A program made the translations under genes and the position numbers. A stretch of 64,000 nucleotides of DNA, taken from an uncultured Clostridia bacterium. Its GTDB lineage: Bacteria > Bacillota > Clostridia > Christensenellales > Borkfalkiaceae. This document shows, in pieces, positions 7,003 through 16,600 of the stretch. Below the pieces are notes generated by a model, which saw nothing but the letters and a program-made list of their open reading frames with translations, searched no databases and had not been told where the DNA came from. How positions within the stretch are numbered: the stretch's first letter is position 1; every line of letters begins with the position of its first letter. The DNA lies in the NCBI GenBank assembly GCA_947627665.1, contig CANQWX010000004.1, forward strand, positions 1 to 64,000, in the 5' to 3' direction.

Positions 7003-7818
7003 ATGAATATCTTTGACGAAGCCGAGGCGTTTTACGGACAGTACAGGGGCGAGAAGAAGATATACGGCAGAAGCGTAGAGGGACGGCCGCTCTTTGCGAT
7101 GTTTGTGGGCAGGCACGAATTCCCCGTCGGCATTTCGCAGTATGCGATCCACGGGAGAGAGTGGGTCACGGCGCGGTTGGCGTTTTCCCATTTGGAACGG
7201 GGGATCGGCCGCGGCGGCGTGTGGGTGTTGCCGCTCACGAATCCCGACGGCGCGCTCTTGTCGCAGGTCGGGATCTCGTCGCTCTCGCAGGAGAGAAGGG
7301 CATTTTCCTTTACCGTCAATCGAAGGAATTACGATTTTTCCCTCTGGAAGGCCAATGCCGAGGGCGTGGACCTCAACGTCAATTTCGACGCGCGGTGGGG
7401 CACGGGCGTAAAAAATGTGTTTGCGCCCGCTTCCGAAAACTACGTCGGCAAGGCGCCTCTTTCCGCTCCCGAGAGCCGCGCTCTTTGGCGGTTCACCGAG
7501 GAAGTTTCCCCCGATTTCACCGTGAGCTGGCACACCAAGGGCGAGGAAATTTATTGGCGGTTTCATGAGCCGCTCTTCCGCGCCGCGCGTGACAGGAGGC
7601 TTGCAAAAATTTTGAGCAAAAGCACGGGCTATCCCTTGCGCGAGGCGAAGGGGTCCGCGGGCGGCTATAAGGATATTTGCATCGAAAAGTTGAAGATCCC
7701 CGCCTTCACGGTGGAGTGCGGGAGGGAGGAACTTTGTCATCCGCTCGGCGAAGAACAGGCGGAGGGCATCATACAAAAATGCGGCGGGGCGCTCCGTGCG
7801 CTCACGGAAGGATTTTAA
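7003..7818 (+). CDS. M14-family zinc carboxypeptidase-like enzyme
   Basis: A 271-aa protein with the M14 layout: HGREW (zinc ligands His and Glu), NPDG, the VDLN motif, SWHTKGE (third zinc ligand His) and FTVECGRE (catalytic Glu). In carboxypeptidase A the motif reads with an Arg after VDLN that grips the substrate carboxylate; here it is VDLNVNF, so that Arg is Val. Relatives in Firmicutes cleave gamma-D-Glu-diaminopimelate bonds in peptidoglycan peptides. No signal peptide is seen from the chosen ATG, which suggests a cytoplasmic role such as muropeptide recycling. The start at 7003 is chosen because the domain begins there; a TAAAAT lies 5 nt upstream. The stop overlaps tadA (TAATG). Confidence 0.8.
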   Translation: MNIFDEAEAFYGQYRGEKKIYGRSVEGRPLFAMFVGRHEFPVGISQYAIHGREWVTARLAFSHLERGIGRGGVWVLPLTNPDGALLSQVGISSLSQERRAFSFTVNRRNYDFSLWKANAEGVDLNVNFDARWGTGVKNVFAPASENYVGKAPLSAPESRALWRFTEEVSPDFTVSWHTKGEEIYWRFHEPLFRAARDRRLAKILSKSTGYPLREAKGSAGGYKDICIEKLKIPAFTVECGREELCHPLGEEQAEGIIQKCGGALRALTEGF

Positions 7819-8279
7819 TGGAAGAAAAATTCATGCGCGAGGCAATCGCTCTCGCAAAAAAAGCGAAAAAGAAAGGGGAAGTCCCCATCGGCGCGGTGGT
7901 CGTCTATCAGGGGAAGATCGTCGGCAGGGGGTATAATCTCCGCACGCGGCTCCAGATGGCGACGGCGCACGCCGAGATGCGCGCGATCGACAGGGCGTGC
8001 AAAAAATTGCATTCGTGGCGGCTCCCGGAAGCGGAAATTTATGTCACGTTGGAACCCTGCCCGATGTGCATGGGCGCAATTTTGAACGCGCGGATCGACC
8101 GCGTTTACTTTGGCGCTTACGAACAGAAGGGCAGGAGCCTTACGGGCGAGCTGGCAAATGCGAATCTTCTCAACCATAAGGTGGAGGTCGTAGGCGGGGT
8201 GCTTGCGGACGAGTGTGCGGAAGTGCTGACGTCCTTTTTCACCGAGATGCGCGCGCGGGAACGGGCGAAACGAGGTTGA
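7818..8279 (+). CDS. tadA: tRNA adenosine(34) deaminase TadA
   Basis: A 153-aa zinc-dependent deaminase that converts A34 to inosine in tRNA-Arg(ACG). The deaminase motifs are present: HAEMRAI (zinc ligand His and catalytic Glu) and PCPMCMGAI (two zinc cysteines). The middle reads QKGRSLTGELANANLLNH, slightly unlike the usual DPKAGA segment, but the length and motif order fit TadA. The ATG overlaps the stop of the M14 gene. The next feature is a bidirectional terminator. Confidence 0.9.
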   Translation: MEEKFMREAIALAKKAKKKGEVPIGAVVVYQGKIVGRGYNLRTRLQMATAHAEMRAIDRACKKLHSWRLPEAEIYVTLEPCPMCMGAILNARIDRVYFGAYEQKGRSLTGELANANLLNHKVEVVGGVLADECAEVLTSFFTEMRARERAKRG

Positions 8280-8310
8280 ATCAAAACAGTTTTTCATGAA
8301 AAGACAATGA

Positions 8311-8348
8311 AACGGGGTCGGCGGCAAACATTGCCGCCGACCCCGTTT
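8311..8348. terminator. bidirectional terminator between tadA and the peptidase pair
   Basis: A perfect 17-bp stem (AACGGGGTCGGCGGCAA and its complement) with a 3-nt loop, placed between convergent genes and flanked by short T/A runs. Confidence 0.85.
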
Positions 8349-8363
8349 CTGACCGAAAGAACG

Positions 8364-10019
8364 CTATTTTTTTCTCTTGCGGTACCGTCGGAGCAAGATG
8401 AGGACCGTGGGAACGGCAAGGACGACAACGCCCAACGCGGCCAGTGCGACGATCGCTCCCGTGCCGAGGGGCGGTTTTTTCTCCCACTTCGCGTAGAGGT
8501 GGATCTCTCCGCGCAAGGTAACGGCCTCCGCTTTTTGTGTGAAAGCGTCGTCCAAGTACCACCCGCCGAAGATATATCCCTCCCGCGCCGGCACGGGAAG
8601 AGGAACTTCCGCGCCGTAGGTCAAAGCCTCTTCCTCCCACAGCAGACCTTTGGAGTAAAAGCGCACGGGATAGGTACGCAGCGTCTGTTTGTATTTTGCT
8701 CTGAGGGTGATGTTTCCCGTGATGTTTTCAAGATCGCCGTCCCAACCGTCGAAAGTGAAATCGTATTCCTCGGTGGAGGGGAGCGTAGGCGTTTCGCCGC
8801 CGTATACCGCCGTACCGCCCTTATCGACGAAAGTTTTGTAAAGCTCTTCCCCGTTGCCGTTCACAAACGTAACGGTAAATTCTCCCGGCAACAGTTCCAA
8901 TCCGAGATGTTTCCGTATCACGTTGACGGCAGACCGTTCGAATCCCAATTTTTCCGCCGTCTGCACGAAGGCGGTCTTGAAATCGGCGAAGGTCGCGTCC
9001 TTGCCGAGGAGGGGGATCAGCGAATACCAGAGCTTCCCGATGCGCTCTTTGGTGAAATATTCGGGCGCCTCTTTCCACATCAGATATTGCGCATGCGTCA
9101 GAATAGTGCTGTTGTAATGCACGCCGCCGAAGTCGCAGCCCGCGGTGTTGTGGTTGTGTTTTTCGTGGCAGGCGGGGAAGGGATCGTCGAAGGAGGAAGC
9201 ATAGCCGTTTGCCGGCTCTTTCATGGAGCGCACGCCGCCTTCTTTTGCGGCGGCCGCGTCCTCGCCCATCGTCCAAAAGCGATCGTCGGTGAGATCATGC
9301 CCTTCGGCAAGTGCGCCGATCATGTCCGAGATCGCCTCGTCGATCGCCCCCGACTCGTTCATCTGGGTAAAATCCACCTGGAAGTGGGTGATCGCATGTT
9401 GGTACTCGTGCGCCATGACGTCCGCGGCGCGGCCAAGCTGATAAAAATAGCCGTCTGCTTGCCCGTCGCCCACGCCGAGCATCGCGGCGCGGTAATCCTT
9501 GTACGCCTCGAACCACCCGTGCGCGTTTTGCTCGTTTACGCCGTAGTGGACGAACAAATAGATGCGCGATTCGTTGTTCTCCCGTTCGTTTCCCTCGATC
9601 TCGTCGTGGCTGCCGTCCACGCCGCGCAGGGGCGCGCCCACGCCGCCGTTCGCGTAGAAGTCATAGACCTTGATGAGATTGAGATAGGAGGTGATTGCGA
9701 TCGGGTCGTTGAAAATGCCCGTCGTATTGTGATAGCGCAAATCGTCGGTCGGGTACTGTCCCGTGCCGTTGTGCGCGTGATAGACGTAGATGTTGCGCAA
9801 GGGGTCTGAAAGAGTGTACGTCGTGCCGTCGAAGTCGATCCCGACGGAAACGCGCTCGCCGTATACGTCCGTCTGCTCGGAGGGAACGGTAAAAGCGGCG
9901 ATCTGCTGCGTTTCATCGGCGCTTGCGGGGCGGGCGGAATTGTTCGGCAGAGCAACGGCAGGACATGCGGAAAAAAGGACGGCGCACGCAGCAGCGATTG
10001 CAAACATGTTTTTTTTCAT
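8364..10019 (-). CDS. membrane-anchored thermolysin-like (M4) metallopeptidase with InlB repeats
   Basis: A 551-aa exported protein. Domains in order: signal peptide (1-24); an unknown region to about 150; an M4 catalytic core with HEYQH (204-208, zinc ligands and catalytic Glu), NESGAIDEAISD (221-232, third zinc ligand Glu) and GGVHYN (298-303, catalytic His); two InlB/Flg_new-type repeats (about 380-510, each ending in YAKW or AKY); a transmembrane helix; and an RRYRKRKK tail. All thermolysin catalytic residues appear present. The usual FTP/PepSY propeptide of about 150-200 residues is missing. It would act on proteins outside the cell while tethered to the membrane. It overlaps the stop of its upstream paralogue (ATGA), and GGAGG lies within that gene's end. 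Confidence 0.85.
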   Translation of the reverse strand: MKKNMFAIAAACAVLFSACPAVALPNNSARPASADETQQIAAFTVPSEQTDVYGERVSVGIDFDGTTYTLSDPLRNIYVYHAHNGTGQYPTDDLRYHNTTGIFNDPIAITSYLNLIKVYDFYANGGVGAPLRGVDGSHDEIEGNERENNESRIYLFVHYGVNEQNAHGWFEAYKDYRAAMLGVGDGQADGYFYQLGRAADVMAHEYQHAITHFQVDFTQMNESGAIDEAISDMIGALAEGHDLTDDRFWTMGEDAAAAKEGGVRSMKEPANGYASSFDDPFPACHEKHNHNTAGCDFGGVHYNSTILTHAQYLMWKEAPEYFTKERIGKLWYSLIPLLGKDATFADFKTAFVQTAEKLGFERSAVNVIRKHLGLELLPGEFTVTFVNGNGEELYKTFVDKGGTAVYGGETPTLPSTEEYDFTFDGWDGDLENITGNITLRAKYKQTLRTYPVRFYSKGLLWEEEALTYGAEVPLPVPAREGYIFGGWYLDDAFTQKAEAVTLRGEIHLYAKWEKKPPLGTGAIVALAALGVVVLAVPTVLILLRRYRKRKK

Positions 10020-11881
10020 CTCTTTTTCCTCCTTTTCCGTATCAGAAGAAAGGCCGCCGCTGCCACGGCGATCGCACCGCCTGCGACCGCTGCGGGGACC
10101 CAGACCGCCGCAGCGGGGCGTTCTTCGGGCGCGATCTCCGCCCACTTTGCGTAGAGCGTCACGTCCTCCGTCATCTCGATCTCCCCCGCAGGCACGGTGC
10201 ATTCCTCGTCGAGATACCAGCCCTCGAATTTTTCGTTCCCGCCGCGCGATCCCGAGATCATGGGAAGGGGCAGTACGCTCCCGTAAGGAATGAGATAGGT
10301 GCGGTAGAGCTTACCGTCCGAAAGCAGAGTGGCGCGATAGGGGCGCAGCTCCTTTCCGTAGACGGCGTAGAGGGTAAGATCGCCTTCCACGCGGTCGTAG
10401 GGCTTGTCCCAGCCGAGGAAGGGATAGAGGTATGCTTCGGTCCCTTCCTTGAAGGGGGGAACGGGCGGCGTGGCGCTTTTTCCGTAGAGCAGCTGCTCTT
10501 CCTTCAAAAGATTTCCCGCCTCATCCAAAAAACGGACGGTGTAATAACGGTCCCGCGCCGAATAATTTGTAAAGATGAAGCGGTCCTCCGTGACGGACGA
10601 GGGATCCCCGCGCCACGAAAGGAAGGTGTAAATGTATTCGGCGGTATAAACGGGTCCGGGGGCGACGGGCGGGGTCGCCGTTCCGCCGTGCGGCACAGTG
10701 ATCTCCTCGATGGGATAGCCGATGACTTCCACGTCGGGGACGGAATTGAAGAAGGTGACGAGGTGGGCGTTCTCGGCGGTGATCCCGCTCTCGAACAGAG
10801 CGCAGTCGATGGCGTCGAGCGCCTCGCGGTCAAATTGCAAGTTCTGCGCCGCTTCGCGGAAGCGGAGAGCAAATTCGGAAAAATCCGCGTTGGACGAGAG
10901 GGAGCACAGAGTGGCGTACCACAGCTTCCCGATGCGTTGCGCGGTGAAATATGCAGGCATCTTCCGCCAGAGATTGTATTGCATATGGGTGAGAATGGTG
11001 CAATTGTAATGCACGCCGCCGAAGTCGCAGTTCTCGTGCCCGTGGTCGAGATCGCAGCGGGGATATTTGCGGAGCGCGTTCATGCAGCAGGAACCGCGGG
11101 GAAGGATCGCCGAGCGCATCGGCTCCGCGCCCTCCGCAACGGCTTCCTCGCCCGTCAGCCAAAAGGCAGGCTCTTCGGGAGAATGTCCTTCCGCCAGCGC
11201 TCCCATGATGTCCGAGATCGCCTCGCTGATCGCGCCCGCGTCGTTCAGATAGGTAAGCTGCGCGCGGGCATCGGTGATCGCATGCTGGTATTCATGCGCA
11301 AGGACGTCCGCCGCCAATGCGGTATGCCGCAGGGGACCGAGCGAATTTCCGTCCCCGATCTCCAGCAGCACCGCGCCATTTTCAAAGGTGTAGTGCGCGT
11401 TGGACTGGCTTTGCCCGTAGTGCAGCAGCACGAGGACGGGCAAGCTGCGGCCCTCCCGGCGGACGCCTTCGACCGCGACGCCGAGATTTTCCGCGTCGGC
11501 GTAAAAATCATAGATGCGGATAAAATTTTGATAGGCGCTCACCGCGTAAGCGTCCGTAAAGACCCCCGTATCGCTTGAAAAGATCTCCTTCAGCTCGGTC
11601 GAAAGGTTGTTCCGCATATTGTACATATATATTTTGCGCTCCGTATCGGCAAGGTAATACGTTCCTCCCTCCGAGCGCAGGATCCCGAGTTCCACCTCTT
11701 CCCCATAGGCGTTTGTCTGGACGGAACGCACCATACTGCCCTGCGGCAGCCCGTTTTCGTCCGCTTCGGCCCCTGCCCGCGAAAGGGCGGGCGCTGCCGT
11801 GAGCGCAAGGGCCGCGGCGAGAATGGCTCCCGCGGCGGCAAGGAGGAAGACAGCGATCGGTTTGGGTAAAGACAGCTTCAT
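10016..11881 (-). CDS. membrane-anchored thermolysin-like (M4) metallopeptidase, paralogue 2
   Basis: A 621-aa paralogue of the downstream gene with the same plan: signal peptide (1-38), M4 core with HEYQH (196-200), NDAGAISEAISD (third ligand Glu) and GGVHYN, then about three InlB-type repeats (two end in YAVYG and YAKW), a C-terminal transmembrane segment and an RKRRKKR tail. A Cys-rich insert (SCC...KYPRC...HENC) lies before GGVHYN. The first residue of the NESG motif is kept but the Glu is Asp (NDAG). The start at 11881 follows GGAGA. It is first in a two-gene operon with a 4-nt overlap. The two proteins differ considerably in sequence, so the duplication is not recent. Confidence 0.85.
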   Translation of the reverse strand: MKLSLPKPIAVFLLAAAGAILAAALALTAAPALSRAGAEADENGLPQGSMVRSVQTNAYGEEVELGILRSEGGTYYLADTERKIYMYNMRNNLSTELKEIFSSDTGVFTDAYAVSAYQNFIRIYDFYADAENLGVAVEGVRREGRSLPVLVLLHYGQSQSNAHYTFENGAVLLEIGDGNSLGPLRHTALAADVLAHEYQHAITDARAQLTYLNDAGAISEAISDIMGALAEGHSPEEPAFWLTGEEAVAEGAEPMRSAILPRGSCCMNALRKYPRCDLDHGHENCDFGGVHYNCTILTHMQYNLWRKMPAYFTAQRIGKLWYATLCSLSSNADFSEFALRFREAAQNLQFDREALDAIDCALFESGITAENAHLVTFFNSVPDVEVIGYPIEEITVPHGGTATPPVAPGPVYTAEYIYTFLSWRGDPSSVTEDRFIFTNYSARDRYYTVRFLDEAGNLLKEEQLLYGKSATPPVPPFKEGTEAYLYPFLGWDKPYDRVEGDLTLYAVYGKELRPYRATLLSDGKLYRTYLIPYGSVLPLPMISGSRGGNEKFEGWYLDEECTVPAGEIEMTEDVTLYAKWAEIAPEERPAAAVWVPAAVAGGAIAVAAAAFLLIRKRRKKR

Positions 11882-11912
11882 AATTTCTCCGCTTCGTAAA
11901 CAGAACGCTATC

Positions 11913-11941
11913 ATTATACCATATTTATAAAATAAAGTCCA
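11913..11941 (-). promoter_or_regulatory. promoter of the M4 peptidase pair
   Basis: Minus strand: TATAAT (11913-11918) with a 17-nt spacer to TGGACT (11936-11941). It lies about 30 nt before the ATG, with GGAGA as the ribosome binding site. Confidence 0.65.
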
Positions 11942-12035
11942 CGGATAAAAATGACAATTTTATGAAATCCCGCCTGCTTATTTTGCGGGCGGCAAAAAAT
12001 TTTCTTCGGCGCCGTAAAATAAGCGGATGAAACAT

Positions 12036-12064
12036 TTGACTTTCCCGTTAAAAATCAGTACAAT
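12036..12064 (+). promoter_or_regulatory. prs promoter
   Basis: TTGACT (12036-12041), 17-nt spacer, TACAAT (12059-12064). The 5' leader is about 25 nt and contains AGAGGA before the ATG. Confidence 0.75.
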
Positions 12065-12095
12065 ATGAGAGGCAAAAACAATAGAGGAAATTTTC

Positions 12096-13043
12096 ATGAT
12101 CACACACGGAAACGAAATCAAGTTGTTTGCGGGAAACTCCAACAGACCTCTCGCCGAGGCGATCGCCAAAAAGCTGAATACGGCGCTCGGAGATGTCGAG
12201 GTGAGCAAGTTTTCGGATGGCGAAACCAGCGTCCACATTGCCGAAACGGTACGGGGAAGGGATCTGTTCATCATCCAGTCCACTTCCGCACCCGTCAACG
12301 ATAACCTCATGGAGCTTCTTATCATGATCGACGCCGCCAAGCGCGCTTCGGCTGGGCGCGTGACCGCGGTAATGCCTTACTTCGGATATGCACGGCAGGA
12401 CAGAAAGGCGCGCTCGCGCGATCCGATCACGGCAAAGCTCGTCGCCGATCTTTTGACCTCCGCGGGTGCGGACAGGGTGCTCACGATGGACCTGCACGCG
12501 GCGCAGATACAGGGATTTTTCGATATTCCCGTGGACAACCTGCTCGGCGGGCCTACGCTCTATAACTACTATGCCGATAAGCTCGGGGACGATTTCATCG
12601 TGGTATCCCCCGATATCGGTTCGGTCAACCGCTCACGCAAGGTGGCGGAGCGGCTCGGCTGTCCCCTTGCGATCATCGATAAACGCCGTCCGCGTGCGAA
12701 CGTCATGGAAGTGATGAACATCATCGGAAACGTAGAGGGCAAGCGTTGCCTTCTCGTGGACGATATGATCGACACGGCGGGCACCATCGTACAGGGCGCG
12801 GAAGCGCTCGTAAACGCGGGCGCGAAGGAGATCAAAGCCTGCTGCACGCATGCAGTGCTCTCGGGGCCTGCGATCGAACGGCTGGAAAACTCGGCGATCG
12901 ACGAGCTTGTGATGCTCGATACCATTCTTCTACCCGAGGAAAAGCGGCTTCCGAAGATGAAGATCCTGTCCACGGCGGATATATGGGCGGCGGCGATCGA
13001 AAACGTGTATCTCGATAAGCCGATGAGCAAGATCTACGACTAA
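12096..13043 (+). CDS. prs: ribose-phosphate pyrophosphokinase
   Basis: A 315-aa enzyme that makes PRPP from ribose-5-phosphate and ATP, the precursor of nucleotides, histidine and tryptophan. Recognised features: the N-terminal [16 protein letters not shown], the flexible-loop segment [14 protein letters not shown], and the PRPP-binding loop [14 protein letters not shown]. The length is the usual one for class I enzymes. It has its own promoter and is followed by a hairpin terminator before pth, so it is largely monocistronic. Confidence 0.97.
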   Translation: MITHGNEIKLFAGNSNRPLAEAIAKKLNTALGDVEVSKFSDGETSVHIAETVRGRDLFIIQSTSAPVNDNLMELLIMIDAAKRASAGRVTAVMPYFGYARQDRKARSRDPITAKLVADLLTSAGADRVLTMDLHAAQIQGFFDIPVDNLLGGPTLYNYYADKLGDDFIVVSPDIGSVNRSRKVAERLGCPLAIIDKRRPRANVMEVMNIIGNVEGKRCLLVDDMIDTAGTIVQGAEALVNAGAKEIKACCTHAVLSGPAIERLENSAIDELVMLDTILLPEEKRLPKMKILSTADIWAAAIENVYLDKPMSKIYD

Positions 13044-13048
13044 GCGAG

Positions 13049-13074
13049 AGCCGCTCAGAGGAGCGGCTCTTTTC
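13049..13074 (+). terminator. terminator after prs
   Basis: A perfect 8-bp stem AGCCGCTC/GAGCGGCT with loop AGAG, followed by CTTTT. Confidence 0.8.
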
Positions 13075-13120
13075 GGCTCTTTTGCGCAAAACAAATATCA
13101 TTTGAAGAGGGAGCGCGGAT

Positions 13121-13684
13121 ATGTTTTTGATCGTCGGGCTTGGAAATCCCGAAAAAAAATACGAAAAGACTTTTCACAATATGGGCTTCCTCGCGGCGGG
13201 CGATTGCGCGGAACTTCTGAACGTGAAATTCAAGAAAAAGGAGTGTGAGGCGAGCGTCGCGGAGGGGTACCTCGGCGGCGAAAAGGTCATTCTTGCCCGC
13301 CCCGTCACCTACATGAATGCCTCCGGCAGGGCGGTGAAGCAGCTGGTGGCAAAATACAAGATCTCTCCCGAAGAGCTTGTCGTCATTTATGACGACTATG
13401 ATCTCCCCAAGGGGCATGTCCGTATCCGTCCCAATGGAAGCGCCGGCACGCACAACGGCATGCGCTCGGTGATCGCCGAACTTGGGTTTTCGGATTTTGC
13501 GCGGGTCCGCATCGGCATCCGCGATCCCGAAATCGAGATCCCGCTCATCGACTACGTTCTCTCCGAGGTGCGGAGAGAGGATTACGATCTCTTTTCGTCC
13601 GCGTGTAAGCGGGCGGCGGAAGCGGCGATCTCTCTCGCGCGCGGGGAGAACTTCGAGCTTGTCATGACCAAATATAACGGATGA
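13121..13684 (+). CDS. pth: peptidyl-tRNA hydrolase
   Basis: A 187-aa hydrolase that frees tRNA from stalled peptidyl-tRNA. It shows the family motifs LIVGLGNPEKKYEKTFHNMGF (catalytic His in HNMGF), RPVTYMNASG and GSAGTHNGMRS. It precedes mfd with a 4-nt overlap; the pth-mfd order is standard in Firmicutes. The ribosome binding site is GGGAG. Confidence 0.96.
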   Translation: MFLIVGLGNPEKKYEKTFHNMGFLAAGDCAELLNVKFKKKECEASVAEGYLGGEKVILARPVTYMNASGRAVKQLVAKYKISPEELVVIYDDYDLPKGHVRIRPNGSAGTHNGMRSVIAELGFSDFARVRIGIRDPEIEIPLIDYVLSEVRREDYDLFSSACKRAAEAAISLARGENFELVMTKYNG

Positions 13685-16600
13685 GCTTCTTTACCTTTGA
13701 AAACTTAGGCGGCGACTATCCGCTGCTCGGCGCCAATGCCGAAAACGGGGTCCCCACCGCCGCATTCGGCGTTTCGGACGCCCAAAAATACCTCATCGCC
13801 TCGCTCTTTTCTCGGCCCGTCGTCTATCTCACGGCAGACGCGCTCTCGGCAAAAAAGGCGTATGAGGCGATTTCCGTGCTCTCGGGCAAGCGGTGCGTGC
13901 TGCTCGGCGCCAAGGACGAGGTGCTCACCTACCGTAAGGCGGGGAGCAAGGACGCCCTTTACCGCAGGCTGAATGCACTCCATGCGTGGCAGAACGGGGG
14001 AGAGGTGCTCGTCGCGGACATCGAGGCCGCCATGCAGCTCGTGCCCCGCCGCGTGGGCGCGGTGCGGCTGGAAACGGGGAGAGAAACGGAACTCTCCGCT
14101 CTCTTGGAGCGGCTCGTAAAGATGGGCTATTCCCGCGAGTATGAGGTGGAGGCAAAGGGGACTTTTGCCCTCCGCGGCGACATTCTCGACATCTATCCCA
14201 TCAACTGCGAACACCCCGCCCGCATCGACTTTTTCGGCGACGAAGTGGAGGCGATCAAGCCCTATGACGAGATCACGGCCGAGCGGCTTCCGCAGCTCTC
14301 CGCGCTCGAGATCGTCGCCGCGACCGACGTCACGCCTACGGAGGCGGATGAAAAGGAAATCGCCGCCGTCTTTGCGTCCGAGCTGAAAAGAGCGCCGAAC
14401 CCTTCGGCATACGGCCGCATGAGCGCCATCGCGGAGGACATCCTCTCGGGCAACGCCACCGATTTTGTGCTTCCGCTCTGCGAGAACAGCGGCACGCTCT
14501 TTTCGTTGCTTGCGGAGGACAGCTTGCTCGTTTTCGACGAGTGCAAACTCATCCGCGATAAGCTCGACGGGCTTTATAAGGAACATGAAGAGCGCTTTTC
14601 CCGCCTCTATGAGGGAGGGGAGGTCATGCGGTTTTCCCGCAGCCAATACGTCGGGCGGGAGGACCTGCTCGCCGGAATGCGCCGCTACCGCAACCTCGCC
14701 TTGCAGACCTTCTCGGGGAGCACCTTCTTCTTTGAACCGCTCAAAATTTTTAATTTCTCTTCCACGCCCGCCCGCAAATATCTCAATTCGTTCCCCGAAT
14801 TGCTTGCCGACATCCGTATATGGCGCAAGACGGGCTACCGCGTCATGCTCTGGTGCGGCGGCGAGGAGCGCGCCGGACGCCTGAAGGGAGAGCTTGAGGA
14901 AAACGGTTGCTTTTCCGCGCCTCTTCCCGCGCGGCTCGAAGAGTTTTCGGGCGTTGCCGTGCTGGCGGGGACTTTAGCGGACGGCTTTTTGTTGCACGAA
15001 TGCAAGCTCGCCGTAGTGGGGACGGGGGATCTCTTCCTCAAAGTTCCCAAGGAGCGGCGGGTGAAAAAGCGCCGCGGTGACCTCTTCCTCGCCCCCGAGG
15101 TGGGGGACTTTGCCGTTCACGAAACTTACGGGGTCGGCCGCATCACGGGCACCAAAAAGATCGAAACGACGGACGGCATCAAGGAATATATCGCGCTCGA
15201 ATACAAGGACGGCGACACGCTCTATGTGCCCGTCGAACAGATGGACGTGCTGTCCAAGTACATGGGCGGGGACGACCCCGCACTCTCCAAGATCGGCGGA
15301 GGGGAATTTGAGCGGGTCAAGGCGCGGGTGCGGGCCTCTCTGCGCAAGATGACGTTCGACCTCAAAGCGCTCTATGCCGAGCGGCAGGAGCGGAGGGGAC
15401 ATGTCTTTCCCCCGTATACCGAGGAGATGGACGAGTTCGAGGCGGCGTTCCCTTACGAGGACACGCCCGACCAAACCGTTTCGCTCAATGAGATCAAGGC
15501 GGACATGTGCTCGGACAAGGTCATGGACCGCCTTCTCTGCGGGGACGTCGGCTTCGGCAAGACGGAAGTCGCTCTCCGCGCCGCCTATCTTTGCATTCTC
15601 GACGGGCGGCAGGCGGCGCTGCTCTGCCCCTCGACCGTGCTCTCGGAACAGCATCTTCGCACGGCGGAGGAGCGCATGAAGGATTTCGGCGTGCGCGTCG
15701 CCTGCCTCAACCGCTTCCGTTCCGAAAAGGAGCAAGCGGCGATCTTGTCCGCGCTCGAGCGGGGCGAGATCGACCTGATCGTCGGCACGCACCGTTTGCT
15801 CTCCAAAGACGTCAAATTCCACGATCTGGGGCTGCTTATTCTCGACGAGGAGCAGCGCTTCGGCGTGGAGCACAAGGAAAAGATCAAGAACGTGAAGCGC
15901 AATGTGGATTGCCTCACCATGACGGCAACGCCCATTCCCCGCACGCTGCACTTGTCCCTCTCCGGCATCAGGGACATCTCTACCATCCAAACGCCGCCGC
16001 GCGCCCGCCTGCCCGTGCAGACCTATGTCGCCGAGGAAACGGAAACTCTCATCCGCGACGCCTGCGTCCGTGAAATGGCGCGGGGTGGCCAGATATTCTT
16101 GCTCTATAACCGCGTGGAAACCATTTCCTCCTTTGCCAAGCGCGTGCAGGAGATCCTGCCCGAGGCGCGCGTGACGCTCGCCCACGGTAGAATGGAGAAA
16201 GCGGCGCTCGAAAGGAACGTATTCGGCTTCTACCGCGGAGAATTCGACATTCTCGTCACGACGACGATCATCGAGAACGGCGTCGACCTTCCCAATGCCA
16301 ACACCCTGATCGTCATCGACGCGGACCGCCTCGGCGTTTCACAGCTTTACCAGCTCCGCGGCAGGGTGGGGAGAAGTTCCCGCCTTGCGCATGCGTATTT
16401 TACCTACAAGCCGGAGCGGATCATGAGCGCGAACGCGGCGGAACGGCTCAAAGCGCTCATGCAATTCACCGAGCTTGGGAGCGGCTTCAAGATCGCCATG
16501 CGCGATCTCGAGATCCGCGGCGCAGGCAATGTGCTCGGCGCAGAGCAACACGGGCAGATGGACAAGGTCGGGTACGAACTGTACGCCAAGATCCTCAAAG

